Shown piece after piece: positions 9,686 through 18,326 of a DNA stretch of 64,000 bases. The stretch is taken from contig CAILLK010000102.1 in NCBI GenBank assembly GCA_903835005.1, positions 22,595 through 86,594 of the forward strand, written 5' to 3'. Source of the stretch: an uncultured Bacteroidota bacterium. GTDB taxonomy: Bacteria > Bacteroidota > Bacteroidia > Chitinophagales > Chitinophagaceae. A program made the translations under genes and the position numbers. Numbering within the stretch: position 1 is the stretch's first letter; every line of letters begins with the position of its first letter. The notes below the pieces were generated by a model that had not been told where the DNA came from, made no database searches, and saw only the letters and a list, made by a program, of their open reading frames with translations.

Positions 9686-10663
9686 TTAATACCCTGTTCG
9701 ATTTAAAAATAAGTCGGCCAAAGCTATAGCCGTTATGGCTTCTACCACTACAGGCACCCGCAATGCAATGCAAAGATCATGCCTGCCTTTAACAGTAAAA
9801 GCTTCAACTGATTGCGATTTATTATTCCAGGTGTTTTGTTGCTGCGGAGTGCTGCTGGTAGGTTTAATGGCTACTCTGAAGTAAAGTTCATTGCCATTGC
9901 TGATGCCACCATTAATACCTCCTGCATTGTTGGTAAGTGTAGTGCCACTATCGTCAATCAGGGCATCATTATGTGAGCTGCCTTTCATTCGGGCAGCTGC
10001 AAAACCACTGCCAAACTCAATTCCCTTTACAGCAGGTATAGAAAACACTGCATGGCTTATAACAGACTCAACAGAATTAAAAAATGGCTCACCAACACCA
10101 ACGGGTAGTCCTTTTACATTGCAGGTAACTATGCCGCCAATACTGTCCTGATCGGCTATTGCTTTATTTATGGCTGCTTCAATATCAGCATTCCCTCCTG
10201 CTTCAGTGAGGGAAGCATTTATGGCAACCCCTGTCATTATTTTTTTTGCTACTACCCCGGCTGCTACCAATGCAACAGTCAATCTGCCGGATGAATGGCC
10301 ACCACCACGATAATCATTGTAGCCGTTGAACTTTTTATCCAATACAAAATCGGCATGGCCGGGTCGGGGAGTGTCGCGGAGCGATTCGTAATCAGCAGAC
10401 CGGGTATTATTGTTTTCAAAAACAATCGTCAGCGGCGCACCCGTGGTTTTGTAGTTGAAAACTCCGCTAACAAAAATCGGCGCATCATCTTCTTTACGTG
10501 GCGTTGTGCCTGCTGCTCCCGGTTTCCTGCGTTCAAGGTCGGGCAAGAGATCAGATTCAGTTAAATCTATGCCTGCTGGGCAACCATCAATAGTTATACC
10601 TACCCATTTGCCATGCGATTCGCCGAAGATATTTATACGGAATATGGTACCGAATGAATTCAT
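9686..10663 (-). CDS. aroC: Chorismate synthase
   Basis: This enzyme converts 5-enolpyruvylshikimate 3-phosphate to chorismate using reduced FMN, the last step of the shared aromatic pathway. Visible signatures are GESHGKWVGITIDGCPAG at residues 14-31, the RRKPG stretch, and YRGGGHSSGR. The C-terminal GRHDLCIALRVPVVVEA is also conserved. At 325 residues it is slightly shorter than many homologues. It begins 1 bp after aroA ends and is the last gene of the minus-strand aroB-aroA-aroC run, so translational coupling is likely. Confidence 0.96.
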   Translation of the reverse strand: MNSFGTIFRINIFGESHGKWVGITIDGCPAGIDLTESDLLPDLERRKPGAAGTTPRKEDDAPIFVSGVFNYKTTGAPLTIVFENNNTRSADYESLRDTPRPGHADFVLDKKFNGYNDYRGGGHSSGRLTVALVAAGVVAKKIMTGVAINASLTEAGGNADIEAAINKAIADQDSIGGIVTCNVKGLPVGVGEPFFNSVESVISHAVFSIPAVKGIEFGSGFAAARMKGSSHNDALIDDSGTTLTNNAGGINGGISNGNELYFRVAIKPTSSTPQQQNTWNNKSQSVEAFTVKGRHDLCIALRVPVVVEAITAIALADLFLNRTGY

Positions 10664-10664
10664 T

Positions 10665-11945
10665 TTAATCTATAAAATTACATTTTCCGCCACAAACCGC
10701 CAATGTTTTAAAAAACTCCGGGTATGATTTACTTACGGCCTCAGCCCCCAAAATATCCACGGGGCCATTAGCCTTTAATGCACCTATAGAGGCTGCCATA
10801 GCAATTCTGTGATCATGATAAGAATCTATAACTGTGCCCCGCAATTGTCTTCCGCCTGTAATGACAAACGAATCATCTTCCAGCGAAAAAGATACGCCAA
10901 AATTCTCCAGCATTTCACTTATGCTCTCAGCCCGGTTACTTTCCTTGCTGAACAACCTGTGCACTCCCTTTATATAACTCTCTCCTTTGCAGCAAGCCGC
11001 CAGGATTGCCAGTACTGGAAATAAGTCGGGGCAATCAGTAGCATCAAATTCGAAAGCAAAAAGACGATCTTTTCTGACAGTAACTATGTTATCAGTAACT
11101 GATACTTCAGCGCCTACCTCTTTAAGCACAGCGAGTAATGCACTATCTGCCTGAAGCTGATTATCTGTTAAACCAGATACCACAACTCCGCCAGCTATTG
11201 CCCCTGCAACCAGAAAAAAGGCAGCGCTGCTCCAGTCTCCATCAATTGTTATGTCGATTACCTTATCGTCTATCTCCTGCGAAGCGCTGTGCAGATAAAA
11301 TTCAGTATAATCATTATGACTGACAGAATGGCCAAATTTTTTCAGCACATCCAATGTCATATCTATATATGGTTTGCTTTTCAATTCATGGACTTTGATG
11401 GTGATGAGTGGCTGCGGCTGAGCATAACAAAATGCAAACAAAATTCCACTCAGGAACTGCGAGCTGTCCGAACCATCAATAGCGATATCAACAGGGTTTA
11501 GCGGCCCCTTAATGTGAACCGGTAAATGCCCGCCGGTGTTTGATATAGTTACATTCAGCTCTGGCAGAAGGCCTGCATATAAACCCATTGGCCTGTTTAA
11601 TAGGCTTCCGGTACCAGTTATTGTTATTGGGGTATTGCTCAATGCAGCAATAGGTATAAACAACCTTGCTGCAAGCCCGCTTTCGCCACAATTAATTGTA
11701 TCTGAAACAGGAATTACCCCATTACTTTCAATTTCAATGAAACCTCCTGAGTCTGCAATAACCTTCGCCCCAAGTTGCTGAATAATATCCAAGGCTGCCA
11801 GCTCATCTTCCGAATTCCCTGCGCTATGAATTATGGTACTACCCTTATGGATCAATGCGCCTGCATAAACCCGCTGGGTCATACTCTTGGACGGTGGAGC
11901 GGATATATTACCCGAAATAATTCCGGGCTCAATTGTTGCTTTCAT
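10665..11945 (-). CDS. aroA: 3-phosphoshikimate 1-carboxyvinyltransferase (EPSP synthase)
   Basis: The 426-residue enzyme joins shikimate 3-phosphate and PEP. Signatures: PPSKSMTQR near the N-terminus, NCGESGLAARLF (substrate loop), DGDWSSAAFFL, DCPDLFPVLAILA, FSKESNRAESI and SYHDHRIAMA. The two-domain architecture and length are normal. Its start overlaps the end of aroB by 17 bp and its stop is 1 bp from aroC, so the three genes form one translational unit. Confidence 0.96.
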   Translation of the reverse strand: MKATIEPGIISGNISAPPSKSMTQRVYAGALIHKGSTIIHSAGNSEDELAALDIIQQLGAKVIADSGGFIEIESNGVIPVSDTINCGESGLAARLFIPIAALSNTPITITGTGSLLNRPMGLYAGLLPELNVTISNTGGHLPVHIKGPLNPVDIAIDGSDSSQFLSGILFAFCYAQPQPLITIKVHELKSKPYIDMTLDVLKKFGHSVSHNDYTEFYLHSASQEIDDKVIDITIDGDWSSAAFFLVAGAIAGGVVVSGLTDNQLQADSALLAVLKEVGAEVSVTDNIVTVRKDRLFAFEFDATDCPDLFPVLAILAACCKGESYIKGVHRLFSKESNRAESISEMLENFGVSFSLEDDSFVITGGRQLRGTVIDSYHDHRIAMAASIGALKANGPVDILGAEAVSKSYPEFFKTLAVCGGKCNFID

Positions 11946-12966
11946 ATGCAGTCAGGGCTTTTTCAATAACATCAAACGGAAGAGCATGAACAGCCGCTTT
12001 ACCGATTTTCTCCAGAACAATATAATCTATGTTGTCATCCACCCTTTTCTTATCCATTTTCAGGATTTCCATCGCCTTTGATGCGTTAAATTTCATTTTA
12101 ACAGGCAGATGGTATTGAGCCAGCAGTGCTTTCAGTTTGTCAACAACACCTTTATCTAAACCGGCAACATCTGTAGAGATCATGCATGCAACAACCATAC
12201 CTATGCCTACAGCTTTGCCATGAGGGATCTCATACAGATTCTCAATTGCATGTGCGGCAGTATGCCCGAAGTTGAGCAATTTCCTTATGCCTGATTCCTT
12301 TTCGTCTTCCTGCACCGTTTTTATCTTCCAGTCTGCGCAACGTTTTATCAGTTTATTCAGCGCTTCATCATCCTCATCCTGGTAGTAAGATATACTATGC
12401 TTTGCAAGCTCCTCAAACAATTCAGCATCGAAAATGCAGGCATATTTGATGATCTCCGCAAATCCGTTGCTCCATTCATCATCAGGCAGGGTATCTGAAA
12501 ATCGGGTATCATACAGGATAAAATCTGGCTGTGTAATGGTACCCAATATGTTTTTATGCATACCTGAGTTTACCCCGTTTTTACCACCTATCGCGGCATC
12601 CACCATCGCCAGTAGAGAGGTAGGGACAAAACCAAATTTCACCCCCCTGAGATAAACAGATGCTAGGAAGCCCGTAATATCTGTGATTACGCCACCACCC
12701 AATCCTACCAGTATAGTTTGTCTTGTGGCTTTAAGGTCTACCAGTTGCCGCGAGAGCGTTGCTATGGTGTGCATGTCTTTACTGCTCTCGCACGCTGGCA
12801 ATACAAGCACTCTGAGGCCTTTCAGCAGGTGGGCATATAGTTTGGATATATGCTCATTGGTAATAACCACCACATGCGATTTGTCATAATCCTGCCAGAG
12901 TTCGTCAAACGAACTATCGAAAAAGAAATTCACGGTGCCTGAGGGGAAATTTATTTTTTGCAGCAT
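11929..12966 (-). CDS. aroB: 3-dehydroquinate synthase
   Basis: AroB cyclises DAHP to 3-dehydroquinate using NAD and a divalent metal. Diagnostic segments are GLGGGVITDITGF (NAD-binding), TSLLAMVDAAIGGKNGVN, the metal-binding region GFAEIIKYACIFD, and NFGHTAAHAIE with metal-ligand histidines. Length (345 residues) is typical. This family resembles iron-containing dehydrogenases such as the nearby kdnB product, but the KNGVN and GHTAAHA motifs identify it as AroB. It follows kdsB after 65 bp in the same direction. Confidence 0.95.
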   Translation of the reverse strand: MLQKINFPSGTVNFFFDSSFDELWQDYDKSHVVVITNEHISKLYAHLLKGLRVLVLPACESSKDMHTIATLSRQLVDLKATRQTILVGLGGGVITDITGFLASVYLRGVKFGFVPTSLLAMVDAAIGGKNGVNSGMHKNILGTITQPDFILYDTRFSDTLPDDEWSNGFAEIIKYACIFDAELFEELAKHSISYYQDEDDEALNKLIKRCADWKIKTVQEDEKESGIRKLLNFGHTAAHAIENLYEIPHGKAVGIGMVVACMISTDVAGLDKGVVDKLKALLAQYHLPVKMKFNASKAMEILKMDKKRVDDNIDYIVLEKIGKAAVHALPFDVIEKALTAYESNN

Positions 12967-13031
12967 CAGAGATATTGAACCTTAAAATTACTGAAGATTG
13001 CAGGATTTATTTATAAATCTTCACTCATTCT

Positions 13032-13775
13032 TTATTCCAATCCCATTCTCCGCATTACTTTTTCCACATCGCCGGGAGTATCTATGCAGTGGCTTTCATA
13101 ACGGGTAATGGCGCATTTAATTTTGTATCCATGTTCTACCCAGCGCAGTTGCTCCAGCGATTCAGCCTGCTCCAGTGAGGAGACAGGTAGTTTTGTTATC
13201 TTTTCAAGTATATCCTTACGGTATGCATACATGCCCACATGGCGGTAGTAAGTGTAATGCTGGTGCCATTCGGTCTGGGCTACACCTTTGATGTATGGGA
13301 TCACCATCCGGCTGAAGTAGAGCGCTTCCATTTTGTCGTTGAGCACAATTTTCACTTCACCCGTATCAAACAATTCTTCGTGCGAACTTACAGGGATCAT
13401 CTGTGTGGCCAGTTCAACAGTTCCATCTTCCAAAATTGCAGCCAGTTCATCTATCTGTGCAGGGTTGATAAACGGTTCATCGCCCTGTATGTTGATCACA
13501 TATTGATAAGCTCCATCTAGTTGCTTCAGTGCTTCCAGGCAGCGATCGGTGCCGCTTGGGTGGTTGAGGCCGGTCATTACTGCCTTACCTCCAAATGAAT
13601 TAACGTGTTTCAGTATCCGCTCATCATCGGTTGCAACCACTAGTGTGTCTAACGACTTACTTTTTGAGGCTTCTTCATAAACTCTTTGAATCATCGATCT
13701 GCCCCTTATATCCAGGAGCGATTTACCGGGAAATCGGGTAGAGGCGTACCTCGCAGGAATAATACCAGCTATCAT
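13032..13775 (-). CDS. kdsB: 3-deoxy-manno-octulosonate cytidylyltransferase
   Basis: KdsB activates Kdo, or here probably 8-amino-Kdo, with CTP to give the CMP-sugar used for lipid A core synthesis. The N-terminus IIPARYASTRFPGKSLLDI is the CTP-binding signature; VVATDDERI, GTDRCLEAL and VINIQGDEPFI are also conserved. Length (247 residues) is standard. Its start codon overlaps the stop of the HAD gene (ATGA), indicating coupling. Because kdnA and kdnB lie in the same cluster, CMP-Kdo8N is the inferred product. Confidence 0.93.
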   Translation of the reverse strand: MIAGIIPARYASTRFPGKSLLDIRGRSMIQRVYEEASKSKSLDTLVVATDDERILKHVNSFGGKAVMTGLNHPSGTDRCLEALKQLDGAYQYVINIQGDEPFINPAQIDELAAILEDGTVELATQMIPVSSHEELFDTGEVKIVLNDKMEALYFSRMVIPYIKGVAQTEWHQHYTYYRHVGMYAYRKDILEKITKLPVSSLEQAESLEQLRWVEHGYKIKCAITRYESHCIDTPGDVEKVMRRMGLE

Positions 13776-14485
13776 CAGAATAAATGTTCAGTTATTTCAG
13801 TTCCGGAATGGATAAAGTAATTTGTGGTAATTGCATTACGCTCTGTAATATAATGCTGGTAATTGTCCGACCAGGCTACGCGTTGCATGATGGTGTTGTT
13901 ATACCTGCCTGTTATACCAATAATTAATTCAGCAGCTTCCCGTATGGCGTTATGGCCACCGTCGTTCGCTGTAATATAGTCGGCCAGTTCATTCGTTTGC
14001 ACCAGGTTATTGAACATCGGGTTTGATTCCCGGCCTACCAATATCCGCAACCCGCAAATTGGCGCAAGTGACAGATCAAGTATGTCGTCAAAGAAAAAAG
14101 CGGTTTCTTCGGGTTTAATATTATGTACCGAACAGAAATGCAGCAGGGCGTCTTTTTTATTTCTGATTCCTGAATATACACAATGGAAATGCTCCCTTTT
14201 CGACAAGGTCAGTGCAGCAGCATTATGTTCGCCCGAAATGATTGCCACAACCGGGTTCTCGCCTTTACGTATAAAATGATTAAAGCGCATCATATTGATG
14301 CCCATAGAGTCAATTTCATTAAAGGGGCTGGAACCACCGGCTTCCTTAAATCCATTATTAAACACCCCGTCCCAATCGAAGACAAAAGCTTTTATGTGAT
14401 GTAATTTAGCAAGAAGAGTTTCCGGGCTGGCCAGGAAACTCCCCTTGAAAAAACTTTTTATCTGTTCCGGATGTGTAATATTCAT
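13775..14485 (-). CDS. KdsC-like HAD phosphatase (probable Kdo(8N) 8-phosphate phosphatase)
   Basis: The 236-residue protein carries the HAD motif I DWDGVFNNG, a motif II-like IISGE, and a KdsC-like helix following a Lys (RNKKDALLHFC). It lies between kdsB and the transaldolase fusion in a Kdo cluster, where KdsC would be expected to dephosphorylate Kdo 8-phosphate. Two differences stand out. The usual GDDxxD motif reads FFDDILDL, and the protein has a C-terminal extension of about 50 residues beyond a typical KdsC. Assignment as the pathway phosphatase is inference from motif and context. Confidence 0.75.
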   Translation of the reverse strand: MNITHPEQIKSFFKGSFLASPETLLAKLHHIKAFVFDWDGVFNNGFKEAGGSSPFNEIDSMGINMMRFNHFIRKGENPVVAIISGEHNAAALTLSKREHFHCVYSGIRNKKDALLHFCSVHNIKPEETAFFFDDILDLSLAPICGLRILVGRESNPMFNNLVQTNELADYITANDGGHNAIREAAELIIGITGRYNNTIMQRVAWSDNYQHYITERNAITTNYFIHSGTEITEHLF

Positions 14486-14509
14486 TCGTCGAAAATAAAC
14501 CTAAAATGC

Positions 14510-15523
14510 TTAATATTTTTTAAGGTCCTGAATATCCAGCATTCCGGCAGGCTTACCATTATCAGTTACCAGTATCGTATCCACATTCATTTTTTTAAAT
14601 AATGTATTGGCGTCATTAAGTAGGGCATTGGCATCAACACTGATAGGTGTCTTGAATTCAAGACTGCCTATCTTCTTATCCAGTATGTGTTCACCATCAT
14701 TCTGCAGCAGGCGTCTCAGATCACCATCTGTAAATACACCTTTAATTCCGCCATCGTCATTGGTAACGGTGATACAACCAAAACCAAATTCAGTCATTTT
14801 CACAATTGCATCCTTGAGGCTGCTGTGTTCGCTCACCAATGGGTTCAAACCATTTATGGCTTCTTTCACTTTCACGGTCATCAGCCTTGTATCGCTCAGG
14901 AACTGCTCTGTGCCTATGGTTGTAAAGTTATTTTCAGTAAGGCCTTTCAGTATTTTCAGCGGCACTGTAATAGTATGCACCCCTATATTTATAGCATTGC
15001 GTACATGCTCTGTAGTGCGCACTGAGCTGAACATAATTTTGGAATTATAGCCATAATGGTGCACGGCTTCAACGCACTGCGCAACCAATGCCAGCGCATC
15101 GTGGCCCTGGTCCTGCAACCTGCCCACGAGCGGGCATACGTAGCTTGCTCCGGCATGCATAGCCATATAAGCTTGCTGCAATGTGTAAACCAGGTGCACA
15201 TTCACCATAAGGTCCTGCTTGCGCAGCATATTACACGCACGCAGCCCCTCAAGAGAAACCGGTATTTTAAACACCGTCTTTTTAGGGTCAAGACCCAGGT
15301 CCAGCTGGCGGTGGGCTTCTTTTACCACATCTTCTGCTGTATTGCCCAGCGCTTCAATCTGTAGCACAGGCACCATTTTCGACAGTTTCACAATTGTGCT
15401 GTCCACATCCATAATGCCTTCGCGCACCATAAATGTAGGTGTGGTTGTCAAACCATCAAGAAAACCTAATTTGAAGCCTTCTTCAATTTCTTTCAGGTTT
15501 GCCGAATCAAGATATAATTCCAT
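14510..15523 (-). CDS. Transaldolase/FSA-like aldolase fused to a CBS-domain pair
   Basis: Residues 1-~215 match the small transaldolase / fructose-6-phosphate aldolase family: YLDSAN at the N-terminus, the Schiff-base Lys86 in FKIPVSLEGL, and YVCPLVGRLQD. Residues ~225-337 form two CBS motifs, with GVFTDGDLRRLL in the first, very like the CBS pair of arabinose-5-phosphate isomerase KdsD. The expected Asn in TTNPS is Thr here (GLTTTPTF). No KdsD-type isomerase lies in the cluster, so this protein could supply or regulate arabinose 5-phosphate; that is a hypothesis. A stand-alone paralogue without CBS domains is at 49073-49726. Confidence 0.85.
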   Translation of the reverse strand: MELYLDSANLKEIEEGFKLGFLDGLTTTPTFMVREGIMDVDSTIVKLSKMVPVLQIEALGNTAEDVVKEAHRQLDLGLDPKKTVFKIPVSLEGLRACNMLRKQDLMVNVHLVYTLQQAYMAMHAGASYVCPLVGRLQDQGHDALALVAQCVEAVHHYGYNSKIMFSSVRTTEHVRNAINIGVHTITVPLKILKGLTENNFTTIGTEQFLSDTRLMTVKVKEAINGLNPLVSEHSSLKDAIVKMTEFGFGCITVTNDDGGIKGVFTDGDLRRLLQNDGEHILDKKIGSLEFKTPISVDANALLNDANTLFKKMNVDTILVTDNGKPAGMLDIQDLKKY

Positions 15524-15616
15524 ATTGGTTGTTTAATTTTTTTGAAAATTGGTTTTATTTGTAAATTAATTATTAGTTACTCAACTGCGTGGCAGTGCAA
15601 ATATTTCTAACAATGT

Positions 15617-15919
15617 TTACAATCTTCTAAATTTTTTTCGTGGATTTCTTTTATGATGAAAAATTGATTTTACAATTATATGCTTGTCTTCCTCTTCTAT
15701 GCTGTATACAATATTGTAGGGATATTTTTTTAATCCAAGTTCATAATTATCCTTATAAACGTTTCGCCATCTTTTTGGATATTCGCAAATAACATTTAGA
15801 TCAGATTCAACTGACTCAATAAAACCATCTGCGGCCTTTGGACTCCTCTCTTCATACCAATCTATGATTTCCTCATACTCGTTTTGAGCTCGGGTTATAA
15901 ATGAATAGGAATACATCAT
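15617..15919 (-). CDS. RelE/ParE-superfamily toxin
   Basis: The 100-residue protein has the ParE/RelE pattern: N-terminal AQNEYEEIIDWYEERSPKAADGF helix pair, then YPYNIVYSIEEEDKHIIVKSIFHHKRNP. Such toxins cut mRNA on ribosomes or poison gyrase. Its start overlaps the antitoxin stop by 4 bp, the usual coupling. The pair interrupts the Kdo gene run between kdsA and the transaldolase fusion. A paralogous pair lies at 22150-22691. Confidence 0.85.
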   Translation of the reverse strand: MMYSYSFITRAQNEYEEIIDWYEERSPKAADGFIESVESDLNVICEYPKRWRNVYKDNYELGLKKYPYNIVYSIEEEDKHIIVKSIFHHKRNPRKKFRRL

Positions 15920-16164
15920 ATTTTTCGCCGGGACTTCAAAAGTTTTTCAATTCTATTTTTACTTTCAGTGGCAGAAATTAATTTTTCTGTTCCATTTTTG
16001 TATTCCTCAGTACGTCTATCCAATTCTTGTTTAAACTCATCAGAATATTCAAAGCACGATTCTTCTACCTCATCTTCCATCATAATATAAATAGCTCGGA
16101 CTTTCTTGTCCTCTGCTAGTTCCAGAAAATTATGAAGCTTTTGTCGGATTTCAGTAACTGACAT
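15916..16164 (-). CDS. Antitoxin partner of the RelE/ParE-like toxin
   Basis: The 82-residue acidic and helical protein (MSVTEIRQKLHNFLELAEDKK) belongs to a small Bacteroidota antitoxin group found beside ParE-like toxins. Its N-terminus matches the antitoxin at 22446-22691 (IRxQLHNxLxxAxDKKVxAIY), supporting a shared family. It precedes and overlaps the toxin. No DNA-binding domain is obvious, so autoregulation cannot be read from the sequence. Confidence 0.78.
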   Translation of the reverse strand: MSVTEIRQKLHNFLELAEDKKVRAIYIMMEDEVEESCFEYSDEFKQELDRRTEEYKNGTEKLISATESKNRIEKLLKSRRKI

Positions 16165-16213
16165 AAAAATTTAGATTTACCCCCAAATTTATTCAATTAA
16201 TTTCATTTGATTC

Positions 16214-17047
16214 TTAATTTCTGTACTTCACCTCTATTGCATGAAGCTCCAGCAGCGGCTTCAAAAATTCTTCCAGCGCATATACGCTCAACTGGCTGGC
16301 GGCATCACAAAGTGCTTTCTCCGGGTTGGGGTGAGTTTCTATAAAAATACCATCCACACCTGAGGCTACACCAGCCCGGCTCAATACCGGTAAAAATTCC
16401 CTTGCACCACCCTTGGCATCAGCGCTGGGTATGCCATATTTACGTATTGCATGGGTAATATCAAAAACAACCGGATAACCTATCTGTGCCATATGGTAAA
16501 AGCTACGGGGATCAACGACCAGGTCGTTATAGCCCATAGTGTACCCTCTTTCGGTCAGAATTATCTGATCATTGCCCGATTCCAGGCATTTGGCCACCGG
16601 ATGCTTCATATTATCAGGTGCCAGAAACTGGCCATGCTTTATGTTGATCACCTTGCCGGTTTTTGCTGCGGCAACCATAAGTCCGGTCTGCATACACAGG
16701 TAAGCCGGTATCTGTAGCACGTCGCAAACCTCAGCCACAGGCGCGGCATGATCGGGATAATGTATATCTGTAAGCAATGTAAACCCGAATTGCTCCTTGA
16801 TTTTGGCCAGTATTTTCATGCCTTCCACCAGGCCGGGGCCATCATAATACTTCAGGCTGCTGCGGTTGTCTTTCAGGAAAGATGATTTGTAGATGATCGG
16901 AATGTTGAGCTTTGCGCTCACTTCCTTCAGCTTTTCAGCCGTTTTCATCATGATCATTTCATCTTCTATTACGCATGGACCGGAAATAAGAAACAGTTCA
17001 TCTGCTCCGCAGGTAATATCACCAACCATTATTTTTTTTGCACTCAT
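16214..17047 (-). CDS. kdsA: 3-deoxy-8-phosphooctulonate synthase
   Basis: KdsA condenses PEP with arabinose 5-phosphate to Kdo 8-phosphate. Signatures: LISGPCVIEDE at residues 20-30, YKSSFLKDNRSSLKYYDGPGL, TDIHYPDHAAPVAEVCDVLQIPA, KHGQFLAPDNM, VVFDITHAIRK, and GIFIETHPNPEKALCDA. Length (277 residues) is typical. It lies between kdnB (47 bp upstream) and a TA pair, in one minus-strand run with the other Kdo genes. Confidence 0.96.
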   Translation of the reverse strand: MSAKKIMVGDITCGADELFLISGPCVIEDEMIMMKTAEKLKEVSAKLNIPIIYKSSFLKDNRSSLKYYDGPGLVEGMKILAKIKEQFGFTLLTDIHYPDHAAPVAEVCDVLQIPAYLCMQTGLMVAAAKTGKVINIKHGQFLAPDNMKHPVAKCLESGNDQIILTERGYTMGYNDLVVDPRSFYHMAQIGYPVVFDITHAIRKYGIPSADAKGGAREFLPVLSRAGVASGVDGIFIETHPNPEKALCDAASQLSVYALEEFLKPLLELHAIEVKYRN

Positions 17048-17094
17048 AATATTCGTTTTTAAGTGTCCTACACATTCAATGTGTGGGACATCTA

Positions 17095-18267
17095 TTACAG
17101 TCGTTTATACAAATCCTTAATAAAATCAATGTTCACCTTTTCCTTCCAGTTGTCGCCAATGGCATGATGCCACATAAACGGCAGGTTGTAGGCCACTTCA
17201 GCCATAGCTGTAATTTCAGCGTCGCTCCAGTTTTTGCTCAGGCCCTGAGGCAGGGTTATGTTGTGCCTTACCAGCATCTGCTTCAGTTCAGTCACGCCTT
17301 CGCCATAAAATTCGTCCAGGTGCTGAAATACCAGGCAGTTGGCATAGCAATGCTTCTCTCCGAATATCTTCGACAACCCATAGGACATAGCATGACAAAC
17401 GCCTACTTCCGAATAGGTAAGGCTCAGCCCGCCCATCATCGAGGCCACCATCAGTTTATCATCATTCTCTGCAGTTTGACCAGCTGTATCACCAAGATAA
17501 ATCTCGCGGCAAAGTTTCAGTGCCTGGTCTGCAAATGCATGGCTGTAGGCGTTATTCTTAATTCCGTTTTCCGATTCTATGCAGTGAATATAGGTATCCA
17601 TACCAGTATAAAGCCATTTATCTACAGGCACGCTGGCAATCAGTTCCGGATCTAGTATTACCTGGTTGAAAACAGTCCAGTCGCACTTCAGGCCTAGTTT
17701 TTTTACCGGCCCTGTCAGTACTGCAGTCATTGACACCTCAGCCCCTGTGCCCGATATGGTTGGCACTCCCAGGTGGTATATTCCCGGCTTTTTTATAAGG
17801 TTCAAACCCTGGTATAGGGTAGAGGAGCCCTCATTGGTAAACATCAGCGATACCGCCTTGGCAATATCCATAATGCTGCCACCACCTATTCCTATAACAC
17901 CTGAAGGCAACCCATGACCAGCCAAAATTTCATCGCGCAGTGAATCAATCTGATCGGTAGTTGGCTCGTGTGGATCAACGTCTATAAACCGCACCACATC
18001 TTTGGTTGCAGCCGGTATACGATTTGCGAGTTCCTTTCCTTCAAAGTATTTATCAACTACAAAAAGAAAGAATTGGTCATTTTCATTCCGTTTTTCAGCC
18101 AGGATGCCCTCCATCTCCGAGAAGCTCCCCCTGCCAAAAACAACCTTATCTATGTTCTTGAAATTCTTATGCATGTTATCCGAATAAAAATTAAAATCTG
18201 GCACAACCGGGTTTAAATTGCTTTTCCAGAAACCTAACTTTATGCCCCTGATCACCTCATCGATCAT
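17095..18267 (-). CDS. kdnB: Iron-containing alcohol dehydrogenase family; probable Kdo 8-oxidase KdnB
   Basis: In Shewanella oneidensis KdnB oxidises C8 of Kdo to an aldehyde, which KdnA then aminates to 8-amino-Kdo. This 390-residue protein has the family signatures GIGGGSIMDIAKAVS (NAD), PTISGTGAEVSMTAVLT, and metal-ligand regions DTYIHCIES and CHAMSYGLSKIFGEKHCYAN. It lies 59 bp after kdnA and before kdsA, which decides the specific assignment. The start is uncertain: an ATG at 18174 (residue 32) would give a 359-residue protein, but the upstream residues also read like protein. Confidence 0.88.
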   Translation of the reverse strand: MIDEVIRGIKLGFWKSNLNPVVPDFNFYSDNMHKNFKNIDKVVFGRGSFSEMEGILAEKRNENDQFFLFVVDKYFEGKELANRIPAATKDVVRFIDVDPHEPTTDQIDSLRDEILAGHGLPSGVIGIGGGSIMDIAKAVSLMFTNEGSSTLYQGLNLIKKPGIYHLGVPTISGTGAEVSMTAVLTGPVKKLGLKCDWTVFNQVILDPELIASVPVDKWLYTGMDTYIHCIESENGIKNNAYSHAFADQALKLCREIYLGDTAGQTAENDDKLMVASMMGGLSLTYSEVGVCHAMSYGLSKIFGEKHCYANCLVFQHLDEFYGEGVTELKQMLVRHNITLPQGLSKNWSDAEITAMAEVAYNLPFMWHHAIGDNWKEKVNIDFIKDLYKRL

Positions 18268-18275
18268 TACTTTTT

Positions 18276-18318
18276 AGTGACCTTTGTGATTCCCTTCGTG
18301 CCCTTTGTGGTAAAAAAT
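18276..18318. repeat. Dispersed ACCACAAAGG-type repeat between kdnA and kdnB
   Basis: On the minus strand the kdnA-kdnB gap reads TTTTTTACCACAAAGGGCAC followed by GAAGGGAATCACAAAGG. A related stretch of the same wording lies at 60323-60366. Similar purine-rich repeats occur scattered in many bacterial genomes; function unknown. Confidence 0.5.
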
Positions 18319-18326
18319 CCTTTTTA

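Noticed and set aside
17800..17830. GGTTCAAACCC-like tRNA T-arm resemblance
   Set aside because: It lies within the kdnB coding sequence and no acceptor or anticodon stems surround it.
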